Made by a program: the position numbers and the translations under genes. The notes beneath the pieces are model-generated. The model did no database searches, was not told the origin of the DNA, and saw only the letters and a program-made list of their open reading frames with translations. Positions 25,509 to 34,142 of a stretch of 64,000 nt of DNA are shown in pieces; within the stretch, counting starts at the first letter, position 1, and every line of letters starts with the position of its first letter. The DNA is from Jiangella mangrovi (lineage in GTDB: Bacteria; Actinomycetota; Actinomycetes; Jiangellales; Jiangellaceae), in assembly GCF_014204975.1 (NCBI RefSeq), contig NZ_JACHMM010000001.1, positions 3,162,001 to 3,226,000 of the forward strand, given 5' to 3'.

Positions 25509-26561
25509 CTCCAGGACGGACACCACCTGCTCGGCCGCGTGACCGTCGCCGTACGGCGTCCCCTGCGGGTTGCGGGGGACGGCGCGCTCGACGGCGCCGG
25601 CGAGCCGGTCGAGATCGGTGACCAGCACGTTCCAGCCGTCGTCGAGGGTCTCGACCCACTCGGTCTCGGTGCGCAGCGTGGTGCAGAGCCGGCCCAGCAG
25701 GAAGGCCTCCTTCTGCAGCCCGCCGGAGTCGGTGACGACGCCGCGCGAGTGCAGCACGGCCCGGACCATGTCGGGGTAGGGCAGCGGCTCGGCGGTGACC
25801 AGCGACGAGCCCGGCCGGTCCAGCGCGATGCCGAACTCCTGGCAGCGGGCGCGCAACCGCGGGTGGGCCAGCAGCAGCACCGGCACCGGCAGCCCGGCCA
25901 GGGCGGCGACGATGGCGCCCAGCCGTCCGGCGTCGTCGGTGTTCTCGGCCCGGTGGATGGTGGCGACGACGTACTCGCCCGGGGTCAGCCCCTCCGGCAG
26001 GTGCGGCGGCTCGTCGCGGACGGCGTCGCGGACGCGGAAGCAGACGTCGGTCATGACGTCGCCGATGAGCACCGTCCGCTCGCCCAGGCCCTCGGCGGCC
26101 AGGTGCTTGACGGCGACCTCGGTGGGCGCGAGCAGGAGGTCGGCGGCGTGGTCGGTGAGGATGCGGTTGTGCTCCTCGGGCATGGCCCGGTTGAACGAGC
26201 GCAGCCCGGCCTCGAGGTGGGCGACCGGCAGGTGCAGCTTGACGGCGGCGATGGTGCCGGCGAGCGTCGAGTTGGTGTCGCCGTAGACGAGCACCCAGTC
26301 GGGCCGCTCGCGGTCGAGCACGGGGTCCAGCGCCGCCAGCATGGTGCCGGTCTGCACGCCGTGGCTGCCCGAGCCGATGGCCAGGTGCACGTCGGGCGCG
26401 GGGATGCGCAGGTCGGCGAAGAACACGTCGGACATGGCGGCGTCGTAGTGCTGGCCGGTGTGCACGATGACGTGGGTGTGGGTGGTCGCCGCGAGGGCCT
26501 CAGCGACGGGCGCGAGCTTCACGAACTGCGGGCGCGCGCCGACGATACTGAGGATCTTCAT
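25494..26561 (-). CDS. UDP-2,3-diacetamido-2,3-dideoxyglucuronate 2-epimerase (WbpI-like)
   Basis: Inverts C2 of a UDP-2-acetamido sugar. The 355-residue sequence follows WbpI more than WecB: ILSIVGARPQFVKLAPVAEA (WecB has GTRPE), VHTGQHYDAAMSDVFFADL, IGSGSHGVQTGTMLAAL, VYGDTNSTLAG and HLEAGLRSFNRAMPEE. DSGGLQKEAFLLG is the UDP-binding C-terminal motif. The preferred substrate is therefore UDP-GlcNAc3NAcA, giving UDP-ManNAc3NAcA, which agrees with the WbpB/E/D-like genes nearby; plain UDP-GlcNAc is the alternative. ATG 26561 has AGGTGG eight bases upstream. It is divergent from the dehydrogenase at 26673. Confidence 0.85.
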   Translation of the reverse strand: MKILSIVGARPQFVKLAPVAEALAATTHTHVIVHTGQHYDAAMSDVFFADLRIPAPDVHLAIGSGSHGVQTGTMLAALDPVLDRERPDWVLVYGDTNSTLAGTIAAVKLHLPVAHLEAGLRSFNRAMPEEHNRILTDHAADLLLAPTEVAVKHLAAEGLGERTVLIGDVMTDVCFRVRDAVRDEPPHLPEGLTPGEYVVATIHRAENTDDAGRLGAIVAALAGLPVPVLLLAHPRLRARCQEFGIALDRPGSSLVTAEPLPYPDMVRAVLHSRGVVTDSGGLQKEAFLLGRLCTTLRTETEWVETLDDGWNVLVTDLDRLAGAVERAVPRNPQGTPYGDGHAAEQVVSVLESRRR

Positions 26562-26672
26562 GGTGGGTACCACCTGTGATGACGGGGAACCGGCGTCGGC
26601 GGATGGCCGTACGCGCTGACGCAGGTACCCTATACGGCGTTCGTCATCCTACGATCGCGACCGAGGTCATCC

Positions 26673-27980
26673 GTGCGCATCACCGTCGTCGCCCTGGGGA
26701 AGATCGGCCTGCCGTTGGCCGTGCAGTTCGCCGGCAAGGGCCATGAAGTCATCGGGGTCGACATCAACCAGGCACTGGTCGATGTCGTCAACCAGGGCCG
26801 CGAGCCCTTCCCCGGCGAGGCCCACCTGGGCGAGAAGCTCGCCGAGCTGGTCCCGGCCGGCCGGTTGCGGGCCACCACCGACTATGCCGACGCCGTCCCC
26901 GGCAGCGACGCCGTGGTCGTGGTCGTGCCCCTGTTCGTCGACGACGACACCTGGCAGCCCGACTTCGGCTGGATGGACGCCGCCACCCGCTCGCTCGCCG
27001 AGCACCTGACCCCGGGCACGCTGGTCTCGTACGAGACCACGCTCCCCGTCGGCACCACGCGCACGCGCTGGAAACCGCTCATCGAAGAGGTGTCCGGGCT
27101 CACCGAGGGCCAGGACTTCCACCTCGTCTTCTCGCCCGAGCGGGTGCTCACCGGACGCGTCTTCGCCGACCTGCGCCGCTACCCGAAGCTGGTGGGCGGG
27201 CTCTCCGCCGACGGCGCCGCGAAGGCCGTGGAGTTCTACCAGGCCGTGCTCGACTTCGACGAGCGGCCCGACCTCGAGCGCGGCAACGGCGTCTGGGACC
27301 TCGGCAGCGCCGAGGCCTCTGAGATGGCCAAGCTCGCCGAGACCACCTACCGCGACGTCAACATCGGCCTGGCCAACCAGTTCGCCCGGTTCGCCGCGTC
27401 GCACGACATCGACGTCTACTCCGTCATCGAGGCGTCGAACTCGCAGCCGTACAGCCACATCCACCGGCCTGGTGTCGCCGTCGGCGGCCACTGCATCCCG
27501 GTGTACCCGCGGCTCTACCTGTGGACCGACCCCGACGCCACCATCGTGCGGGCGGCCCGCGAGGCCAACATGGGCATGCCGTCCTACACCGTCGGCCTGG
27601 TCGAGGCCGCCTACGGCTCGCTGGCCGGGGCCCGGGTCGTCGTCCTCGGCGCCTCCTACCGCGGCAAGGTCAAGGAGACCGCGTTCTCCGGGGTCTTCCC
27701 GGTGGTCGCCGAGCTGCGCTCCCGCGGCGCCGACGTGCTGGTCCACGACCCCATGTACACCGACGACGAGCTGAGCGCGTACGGCTTCACGCCCTACCAC
27801 CCGGGCGAGCAGGCCGACGCCGTCGTCGTCCAGGCCGACCACCCCGAGTACGCCGAGTTCGACACCGACACCGTGCCGGGCGCCAAGGTCCTGGTCGACG
27901 GCCGCGACGTCACCGACCCGGCGCGCTGGCCGGGCGTCACGCGCATCGTCGTCGGCCGCGGGCGGGACGCGGCGCAGTGA
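26673..27980 (+). CDS. UDP-sugar 6-dehydrogenase, WecC/TviB-type, substrate uncertain
   Basis: Nucleotide-sugar dehydrogenase of 435 residues, converting a C6 hydroxyl to a carboxylate with two NAD+. It has ITVVALGKIGLPLAVQFAGK, VSYETTLPVGTTRTRWKPL, VFSPERVLTGRVFADLRR, KLAETTYRDVNIGLANQ and the catalytic cysteine in GVAVGGHCIPVYPRLYL. ALGKIGLP replaces the usual GLGYVGLP, and it differs clearly from the WbpA-like enzyme at 39784, so it probably acts on another UDP-HexNAc. GTG 26673 has GAGGTC five bases upstream. Its stop overlaps the following GT by GTGA. Confidence 0.85.
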   Translation: MRITVVALGKIGLPLAVQFAGKGHEVIGVDINQALVDVVNQGREPFPGEAHLGEKLAELVPAGRLRATTDYADAVPGSDAVVVVVPLFVDDDTWQPDFGWMDAATRSLAEHLTPGTLVSYETTLPVGTTRTRWKPLIEEVSGLTEGQDFHLVFSPERVLTGRVFADLRRYPKLVGGLSADGAAKAVEFYQAVLDFDERPDLERGNGVWDLGSAEASEMAKLAETTYRDVNIGLANQFARFAASHDIDVYSVIEASNSQPYSHIHRPGVAVGGHCIPVYPRLYLWTDPDATIVRAAREANMGMPSYTVGLVEAAYGSLAGARVVVLGASYRGKVKETAFSGVFPVVAELRSRGADVLVHDPMYTDDELSAYGFTPYHPGEQADAVVVQADHPEYAEFDTDTVPGAKVLVDGRDVTDPARWPGVTRIVVGRGRDAAQ

Positions 27981-29554
27981 CCACCGGTCCGGGCGCCGCG
28001 GGTGCCGCCGTCCCGAACGTCGTCATGATCGTCTCCAACGACGTCACGATCGACAGCCGGGTCAAGAAGGAGGCGCTGACCGTCGCGCGCATGGGCTGCC
28101 GGGTGACGGTGGTGGGCTGGGCCACCGACGGCGCCACCACGACGGCGGCCATGGGCGACGTCACGATCCTGCGGGTGCCCATCCCGACCCGGATCAAGGC
28201 GGCCCGGACCGAACAGCGCAAGCGGGCCGCGGTGCCCGCCGCGCCCGTGGTCGGCTGGCGCAGCGACCAGGACCGCACGGCGGCGGCGCTGCGGCTGAAG
28301 TTCCGCCGGGCCGAGCTGGCCACCGACGCGCTGCGCCGCCCGCGCCCGGCCGCTCCGGCGCTGGCCGTCCGCAAGGCGCGGCTGAAGGCCTCCGGGCTGG
28401 TCGTGCGGCTCCGCACGTCGGCCGACCGCCGGGCCACGGCCTGGCGGGCGAAGCGCGACGAGCGCCGCGGGCACCGCGAGTGGGGCATCCGGTGGCGGCG
28501 TGAGCTGCCCGAGCAGCTCGACCGCGAGCTCGCCCTGGGCCCCGTGCTCGACGCCCTCGAGTTCGACGTCCTGCACGCGCACGACGTCGACATGCTCGGC
28601 GTCGCCTCCCGCGCGGTCGCCCGGGCCCGCGCCCGCGGCCGCGAGGTCAGGTTCGTCTACGACGCGCACGAGTTCGTGGCGGGTCTCTCCCAGAGCGGGT
28701 CGCGCACCAAGCGGGTCATCGCCGCCTGGGCCGACCATGAGAAGGAGTTCGTCGCCGAGGCGGACCGCATGGTCACCGTCAGCCCGACCATGGCCGACGC
28801 GCTGGTCGAGCGCTACCGCCTGCCGCACCGTCCGGCCGTGGTCATCAACACCCCGGTCGTCGACGGCTCCCAGCAGGCACCCAGCCTGCGCGAGCGGGCC
28901 GGCATCGGCAGTGACGTGCGGCTGGTCGTGTACGCCGGCGTGCTGACCACGGCGCGCGGCCTGCACACCGCCATCGACTCCCTCGCGCACCTGCCCGAGG
29001 ACGTCCACCTGGCCGTCGTCTGCGTGCCCAACAACAGCACGTGGTTCGTCCGCCAGCTCAAGGCCGGCACCGAGCGCGACGGCATCGGCCACCGCGTGCA
29101 CTTCGTCAACCCCGTCCACCCCGGCCAGGTGGTCGACTACCTGCGCGAGGCCGACATCGGCTGCTTCCCGGGCCTGCGGTTCCGCAGCCACGAGGTGACG
29201 CTGCCGAACAAGCTCTTCGAGTACCTCTACGCCGGGTTGCCGCTGGTCGTCAGCGACCTCACCGCCCAGGCCGCGCTGGTGCGCGAGAACGGTGTCGGCG
29301 AGGTCTTCGCCGTCGAGAACCCCGCCGACATGGCGCGCGCGGTGTCGGCGGTGCTCGACGACCTCGACACCTACCGCAAGGCGGTGCACGACCCCGCCTT
29401 CCGCGAGCGCTACTCGTGGGCGCGGCAGGAGGAGTCGTTGCGGGCGCTCTACCAGGAGCTTCTCGGTCGTGAGCTGCCCTGGGCGCACCCCGAGGACGAC
29501 GCCGCGGGCTCGCTGACCGAGGGCGAGCGCGTCCCGGCACCGCCACTCGGCTGA
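27977..29554 (+). CDS. glycosyltransferase family 4
   Basis: GT-B transferase, 525 residues, starting at GTG 27977 in the stop of the dehydrogenase gene. Motifs are VVMIVSNDVTIDSRVKKEAL, VLHAHDVDMLGVAS, FVYDAHEFVAGLSQSG, MVTVSPTMADALVERY, VYAGVLTTARGLHTAIDSL and TLPNKLFEYLYAGLPLVVSD. A long, basic, Arg/Ala-rich region at about 75-180 separates the first strands from the HAHD motif; it is much longer than in the paralogue at 17284 and may contact membrane or partner enzymes. Coupling to the dehydrogenase suggests that it uses that enzyme's product. Confidence 0.87.
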   Translation: MTTGPGAAGAAVPNVVMIVSNDVTIDSRVKKEALTVARMGCRVTVVGWATDGATTTAAMGDVTILRVPIPTRIKAARTEQRKRAAVPAAPVVGWRSDQDRTAAALRLKFRRAELATDALRRPRPAAPALAVRKARLKASGLVVRLRTSADRRATAWRAKRDERRGHREWGIRWRRELPEQLDRELALGPVLDALEFDVLHAHDVDMLGVASRAVARARARGREVRFVYDAHEFVAGLSQSGSRTKRVIAAWADHEKEFVAEADRMVTVSPTMADALVERYRLPHRPAVVINTPVVDGSQQAPSLRERAGIGSDVRLVVYAGVLTTARGLHTAIDSLAHLPEDVHLAVVCVPNNSTWFVRQLKAGTERDGIGHRVHFVNPVHPGQVVDYLREADIGCFPGLRFRSHEVTLPNKLFEYLYAGLPLVVSDLTAQAALVRENGVGEVFAVENPADMARAVSAVLDDLDTYRKAVHDPAFRERYSWARQEESLRALYQELLGRELPWAHPEDDAAGSLTEGERVPAPPLG

Positions 29555-29669
29555 ATCTTTCTCCGTCAAACGGTTTCACCCATCTCACTGCCGAAACCGC
29601 CATTCAGGCGTACTGTCGTCACTGTTGTCACATTGGCAACTTCAATCACACGGCCGATGGGACCGGGGG

Positions 29670-31619
29670 ATGGGACGACCACGCGCTCACCACGCGCCGC
29701 TCGTGCTCACGAGCGCAGCGGCCGCGTTGTCGATGCTCACGGCAGTCGCGGGCATCGCCACCGCCGACGACCTGACGACCGGCTCCACGCCGGCCGCCGA
29801 GACCCGGGCAGCGCTGACACCGTCCAGCGGCTCGATCCTGCAGACCATCCCGCTGACCGGCCTGGCGGCCGCCCCGCCACCCGGTGATCGGGCCCCGGCC
29901 GCGCGGTCCGGCCACCTGACCGTCGCCTCGACCGAGCAGCTGCAGGTCCGCCCGTTCAACCTGGCCGCCGTCACCTGGCGGGGCGACGCCGACGTGGTCG
30001 CGTGGGTGCGGCTGCGCACCGACGGCGCCTGGTCGCAGTGGTACGAGCTGCCGCACGGCGACGACCACGCTCCCGACCCGGGGTCCGCCGAGGCCGCCGC
30101 CGCGGCCGGGCGGCGCGCCGGGACCGACCCGCTGCTGGTGACCACCGCCGACGCCGTCCAGGTGCGCGTCGACACCGCCGGCGGCGCGAGTCCCCAGGAC
30201 CTGCGCCTCGACCTGGTCCGCCCGGACGAGCGGGCCCGAGCCGACGCCGCCATGGACGTCACCGCGCCGGCCGCCTACGCCGCCGAGACCGGCCGCATCG
30301 CCGCCCGCCCGGGCATCCGCAGCCGGGCCCAGTGGGGCGCCGACGAGAGCCTGCGCGCCGACCCGCCGGACTTCGGAGAGGTCAACGGCGCGTTCGTGCA
30401 CCACACGGTCAGCGCGAACAACTACGCGCCGGCCGACGTGCCGAACATGATCCGGTCGATCTACACGTACCACGTGCGCTCCCGCGGCTGGAACGACATC
30501 GGCTACAACTTCATCGTCGACCGCTTCGGCACCATCTGGGAGGGCCGCTACGGCGGGGTGGAGCGGGCCGTCATCGGCGCGCACACCGCCGGCTACAACG
30601 ACGACGCGTTCGCCGCGTCCGCGCTGGGCACCTACTCGAACAACGTCCCGAGCGACGCCGTCCTCGTCGCGTACGAGCGGCTGTTCGCCTGGAAGTTCCG
30701 GCTGCACGGCGTCGATCCGCGCTACGCCGTCCGCTACGACGGCGAGTGGTGGCCGGCGGTCGCCGGGCACCGCGACGCCGCCGCGACCGAGTGCCCCGGC
30801 GACGAGCTGTACGCCCGGCTGGGCCGCATCAGGGCCGGGGTGGCCGCCTTCATGGGCCTCTCGCCGAGCCGCAGCCTCGACTCCGTCACGGCGCCCGACC
30901 TCGTGGCCCGGCGGACGAACGGGACGCTCTGGTTCTACCCGGGCAGCCCGGCCGGCGGCTACCGGTCGTCGCGGCAGCTGGGTGTCGGCTGGGACACCAT
31001 GGCGACCGTCGTGCTGCCCGGAGACTGGGACCGCGACGGCAACGACGACGTCATCGCAACGCGGCGCTCCGACGGCACGCTGTGGCTGTACTCCGGCAAC
31101 GGCGCGGCGGGCTTCCTCGCCACCCGCCGCATCGGCGTCGGCTTCGACACCGTCGACATGGTCACCGCCGTCGGCGACTGGAACGGCGACGGGCTCCCGG
31201 ACCTGCTGGCCCGCAAGCGCTCGGACAAGACGCTCTGGCTCTACCCCGGCCGCGCCGACGGCGGCGTGGGCTCGGCCCGGCGCATCGGCAGCGGCTGGCA
31301 GATCATGAACATGCTGGTCGGCCCCGGCGACTGGGACGGCGACGGCAAGGTCGACCTGCTGGCCCGCGGCCTGGACGGGCGGCTATGGCTGTACCCGGGC
31401 ACCGGCACCGGTGCGTTCGGCGCGGTGCGTGCCATCGGCAGCGGCTGGCGGGGCGCGCGGGTCGCCGGCGCCGGCGACGTGAACCGCGACGGCCGTCCGG
31501 ACCTGGTGGCGGTCTTCCCCGACGGCGTCGCGCGCATCTACACCGGCAACGGGTCCGGCTCGTTCTCCGGCAGCAGCGTCCTGGCCTCCGGGTGGTCCAT
31601 CTTCGATTGGCTGGCCTGA
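29670..31619 (+). CDS. secreted N-acetylmuramoyl-L-alanine amidase (PGRP/Amidase_2) with FG-GAP repeats
   Basis: Cleaves the lactyl-peptide bond of peptidoglycan outside the cell. The 649 residues have a signal peptide (to about 32), an N-terminal domain, then the zinc amidase: RSRAQWGADE at about 216, AFVHHTVSA near 243, GTIWEGRYGG, VIGAHTAGYN near 302 and ATECPGDELYARL near 373, giving the His, His and Cys zinc ligands. From about 410 there are four to five FG-GAP/VCBS repeats (GDWDRDGNDD, GDWNGDGLPD, GDWDGDGKVD, GDVNRDGRPD), each probably binding calcium. Start ATG 29670 begins a good signal peptide but GGGGG abuts it directly, so the start is not certain. A SpoIID/LytB gene follows one base later. 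Confidence 0.9.
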   Translation: MGRPRAHHAPLVLTSAAAALSMLTAVAGIATADDLTTGSTPAAETRAALTPSSGSILQTIPLTGLAAAPPPGDRAPAARSGHLTVASTEQLQVRPFNLAAVTWRGDADVVAWVRLRTDGAWSQWYELPHGDDHAPDPGSAEAAAAAGRRAGTDPLLVTTADAVQVRVDTAGGASPQDLRLDLVRPDERARADAAMDVTAPAAYAAETGRIAARPGIRSRAQWGADESLRADPPDFGEVNGAFVHHTVSANNYAPADVPNMIRSIYTYHVRSRGWNDIGYNFIVDRFGTIWEGRYGGVERAVIGAHTAGYNDDAFAASALGTYSNNVPSDAVLVAYERLFAWKFRLHGVDPRYAVRYDGEWWPAVAGHRDAAATECPGDELYARLGRIRAGVAAFMGLSPSRSLDSVTAPDLVARRTNGTLWFYPGSPAGGYRSSRQLGVGWDTMATVVLPGDWDRDGNDDVIATRRSDGTLWLYSGNGAAGFLATRRIGVGFDTVDMVTAVGDWNGDGLPDLLARKRSDKTLWLYPGRADGGVGSARRIGSGWQIMNMLVGPGDWDGDGKVDLLARGLDGRLWLYPGTGTGAFGAVRAIGSGWRGARVAGAGDVNRDGRPDLVAVFPDGVARIYTGNGSGSFSGSSVLASGWSIFDWLA

Positions 31620-31620
31620 C

Positions 31621-32907
31621 GTGCGGCCGATCGCCGTGCTCGCCGCGGCGGTCGCACTCCTGACCGGTGTGCCGACGTCGTCGGCTGCGCCGGCCGCGAC
31701 GCCGTCCCCGTCGTCCGCGCCGTCGTCGCCGTCGTCGCCGTCGTCGCAGGTGGAGCGGATGGTGGCGCCCGCGTCGGGGAACCTCGCCCTCGAGGGCCTC
31801 GGGTTCGGGCACGGGCGCGGCATGTCGCAGTGGGGCGCGTACGGGGCGGCCACCTCCGGCCTGAGCCACGCGCAGATCCTCGCCCACTACTACCCGGGCA
31901 CGACGCTGAGCAGCCGCGGCGAGCCGCTGCTGCGGGTGCACATCCGGGCGGACAGCGACGACACCACCGAGGTGGTGCACGAGGACGGGCTGCGGGTGAC
32001 GGTGCCGTCGGGCAGTGCGGCGCTGCCGGGCGACATCGGCGGGTACCCCGTCGACCACTGGCGGGTGATCCGGCAGGCCGGCACGCTCGCGGTCCAGGGC
32101 CGCATCGCCGGCGGCTGGCAGAACGTGCGCATCGGCGGCAACCTCGTGCACGACGGCCCGGCCACGCTGTACACCGCCGACGGACGGATCCGGCTGGTGC
32201 TGGGCGGCACCCATCGCGAGTACCGCGGCGCCCTGCGTGTCGTCGGGGTCGGCCCGGCGCCGGGGCTGGCCACCGTCGTCATCACGACCATGCAGTCCTA
32301 TCTCCGGTCGGTCGTGCCGCAGGAGATGCCGGCCAGCTGGCCGCAGGCGGCGGTGCGCGCGCAGGCCGTCGCCGCACGGACCTACGTCTCGTTCGAGCGC
32401 CGCGCCAACGCCGGGCGCTGGTACGACACCTGCGACACCACGGCGTGCCAGGTCTTCGACGGCGTCGCCGACTTCACGCCGTCGGGCGGCGTCGTCGCGG
32501 CCTACGAGCACCCCAGCGGCAACGAGGCCGTCGACGCGACCGCCGGGCAGCTGCTCATGTACGACGGCCGGCCCGCGTTCACGCAGTTCGGGTCGGCCAA
32601 CGGCGGCTGGACCGCCGCCGGGTCGATGCCGTACCTGCGCGCCTTCGCCGACCCCTACGACGGGGTGGTCGACAGCCAGGCCCACCACTGGTCCGCACTG
32701 GTGCCGCTGGACCGGCTGGAGCGGGCCTATCCGAGCATCGGCAGCCTGCGCACCATCGAGGTGACCAGGCGCGACGGCAACGGAGCCTGGGGCGGGCGGG
32801 TGCGGCGGGTAGTCATCGGGGGCAGCGCCGGCGCCGTCACCGTCAGCGGTGAGGAGTTCCGCTCCGTCACCGGTATCAGGAGCACCTGGTGGCGCCTGCG
32901 CCCGTGA
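31621..32907 (+). CDS. secreted SpoIID/LytB domain protein
   Basis: SpoIID/LytB domain proteins act on or bind peptidoglycan glycan strands; SpoIID itself is a lytic transglycosylase. This 428-residue protein has a signal peptide (VLAAAVALLTGVPTSSAAPA), a Ser/Pro linker, then GFGHGRGMSQWGAYGAA, typical of actinobacterial family members, and the core TTMQSYLRSVVPQEMPASWP and AVRAQAVAARTYVSF, containing the conserved glutamate of SpoIID. It ends with a hydrophobic-basic WWRLRP. GTG 31621 is one base after the amidase stop, so the two wall enzymes are coexpressed. Confidence 0.88.
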   Translation: MRPIAVLAAAVALLTGVPTSSAAPAATPSPSSAPSSPSSPSSQVERMVAPASGNLALEGLGFGHGRGMSQWGAYGAATSGLSHAQILAHYYPGTTLSSRGEPLLRVHIRADSDDTTEVVHEDGLRVTVPSGSAALPGDIGGYPVDHWRVIRQAGTLAVQGRIAGGWQNVRIGGNLVHDGPATLYTADGRIRLVLGGTHREYRGALRVVGVGPAPGLATVVITTMQSYLRSVVPQEMPASWPQAAVRAQAVAARTYVSFERRANAGRWYDTCDTTACQVFDGVADFTPSGGVVAAYEHPSGNEAVDATAGQLLMYDGRPAFTQFGSANGGWTAAGSMPYLRAFADPYDGVVDSQAHHWSALVPLDRLERAYPSIGSLRTIEVTRRDGNGAWGGRVRRVVIGGSAGAVTVSGEEFRSVTGIRSTWWRLRP

Positions 32908-32993
32908 GTCCGTTGCCGGCGCAACAGGGTGTACTGTAGGCCGACCTTGCCCGGATCACGAGTATTCCGGCACCGAGCACGAGGTGGATGCAC

Positions 32994-34139
32994 ATGCGCG
33001 TTCTGCCGATGCGCAGGCTGATCCCGGCCGCGGCGCTCGCCGCCGCGGCGGGGGTCGCAGGTGTTCTGGCCGCGGCCGCGGGTGGCGCCCTGAGCTGGGC
33101 GAACGGTCTGGTGCTGGCCGGTGTGGTGCTGTGCCTCGCCGCGCTGGCCGTCATCGGCGCGGCCGTCCTGCGCATCCACGCGCAGCAGCCGGCGCTGGGC
33201 AAGCTCCTGGCCGCCGACGCCCGCCGGGCCAGCCAGGTCGGCGTGGTCGGCGACGCGGTCGACCGGATGCTCCGTTCCGTCGAGGACGCCGCCGGCCGCA
33301 GCGCCGCGCACGATCGCGACGAGGCCACGCGCCTGGCCGCCCTCGAGGCCCGGCTCGACGCGCTCGAGGCGTCGGTCCGCGACAGCTCCGGCCGGCTCGA
33401 GAAGTCGGTCACCGACGGCTTCGCCGTCAGCAGCCGCGACGTCGCCCAGGTCTACTGGCAGGTCGAGGCGCTGCTCGACCTCCGCGAGCTGCTGCAGCCG
33501 CGTGCGCCGCTGCCGCCCCTGCGCAGCTGGGCCGCCTCGCCCGACGCCGTCCAGTGGCTGGTCGAGCGGGTCTGGGCCACCCGGCCGTCACTCATCGTCG
33601 AGTGCGGCAGCGGGGTCTCCAGCATCCTGCTCGGCTACGCCGTCCAGAAGCTCGGCACCGGCCGCATCGTCGCGCTCGAGCACGACAAGAACTTCGCCGA
33701 GGAGTCCATGCGCCGGCTGCGCGACCACGGTCTCGAGGACGTCGTCGAGGTGCGCTACGCGCCGCTCACCCCGTGGCGCCGCGACGGCGAGGACCGCGAG
33801 TGGCTCTGGTACGACATCGAGGCGGTCAAGGACCTCGAGGGCATCGACCTCGTCTTCATCGACGGCCCGCCCGGCGACCTCGGCCCGCTGGCCCGCTATC
33901 CCGCCGTTCCGGCGCTGCTGCCGCACGCCTCGAGCGACGCGGTCTTCGCCCTCGACGACGCCAACCGCCCCGACGAGTGGGCGGTCAGCTCGCGCTGGAC
34001 CGAGGAGCTGGCCGGGTACGAGCGGCTGCGGCTGCGCAAGGACAAGGGCTTGCACATCTTCCAGCCCGCGGCCGCGCCGCTGCCCTCGGAACCCAGCGCC
34101 GAGACGGACCCCGACCCGGATTCCGAGCCGCAGGACTGA
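32994..34139 (+). CDS. membrane-anchored methyltransferase-like protein
   Basis: A 381-residue protein with two N-terminal hydrophobic helices (ALAAAAGVAGVLAAAAGGAL; LVLAGVVLCLAALAVIGAAV), a coiled-coil-like region to about 150, then a class I SAM-methyltransferase-like domain: SLIVECGSGVSSILLGYAV (motif I), RIVALEHDKNFAEES, and DLVFIDGPPGDLGPLARYP. The C-terminal tail is Pro/Glu/Asp-rich. ATG 32994 is preferred because GAGGTGG lies seven bases upstream; ATG 32988 would be too close. Its architecture matches the protein at 61024. It may methylate glycan termini, but no acceptor is known. Confidence 0.7.
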   Translation: MRVLPMRRLIPAAALAAAAGVAGVLAAAAGGALSWANGLVLAGVVLCLAALAVIGAAVLRIHAQQPALGKLLAADARRASQVGVVGDAVDRMLRSVEDAAGRSAAHDRDEATRLAALEARLDALEASVRDSSGRLEKSVTDGFAVSSRDVAQVYWQVEALLDLRELLQPRAPLPPLRSWAASPDAVQWLVERVWATRPSLIVECGSGVSSILLGYAVQKLGTGRIVALEHDKNFAEESMRRLRDHGLEDVVEVRYAPLTPWRRDGEDREWLWYDIEAVKDLEGIDLVFIDGPPGDLGPLARYPAVPALLPHASSDAVFALDDANRPDEWAVSSRWTEELAGYERLRLRKDKGLHIFQPAAAPLPSEPSAETDPDPDSEPQD

Positions 34140-34142
34140 CCC

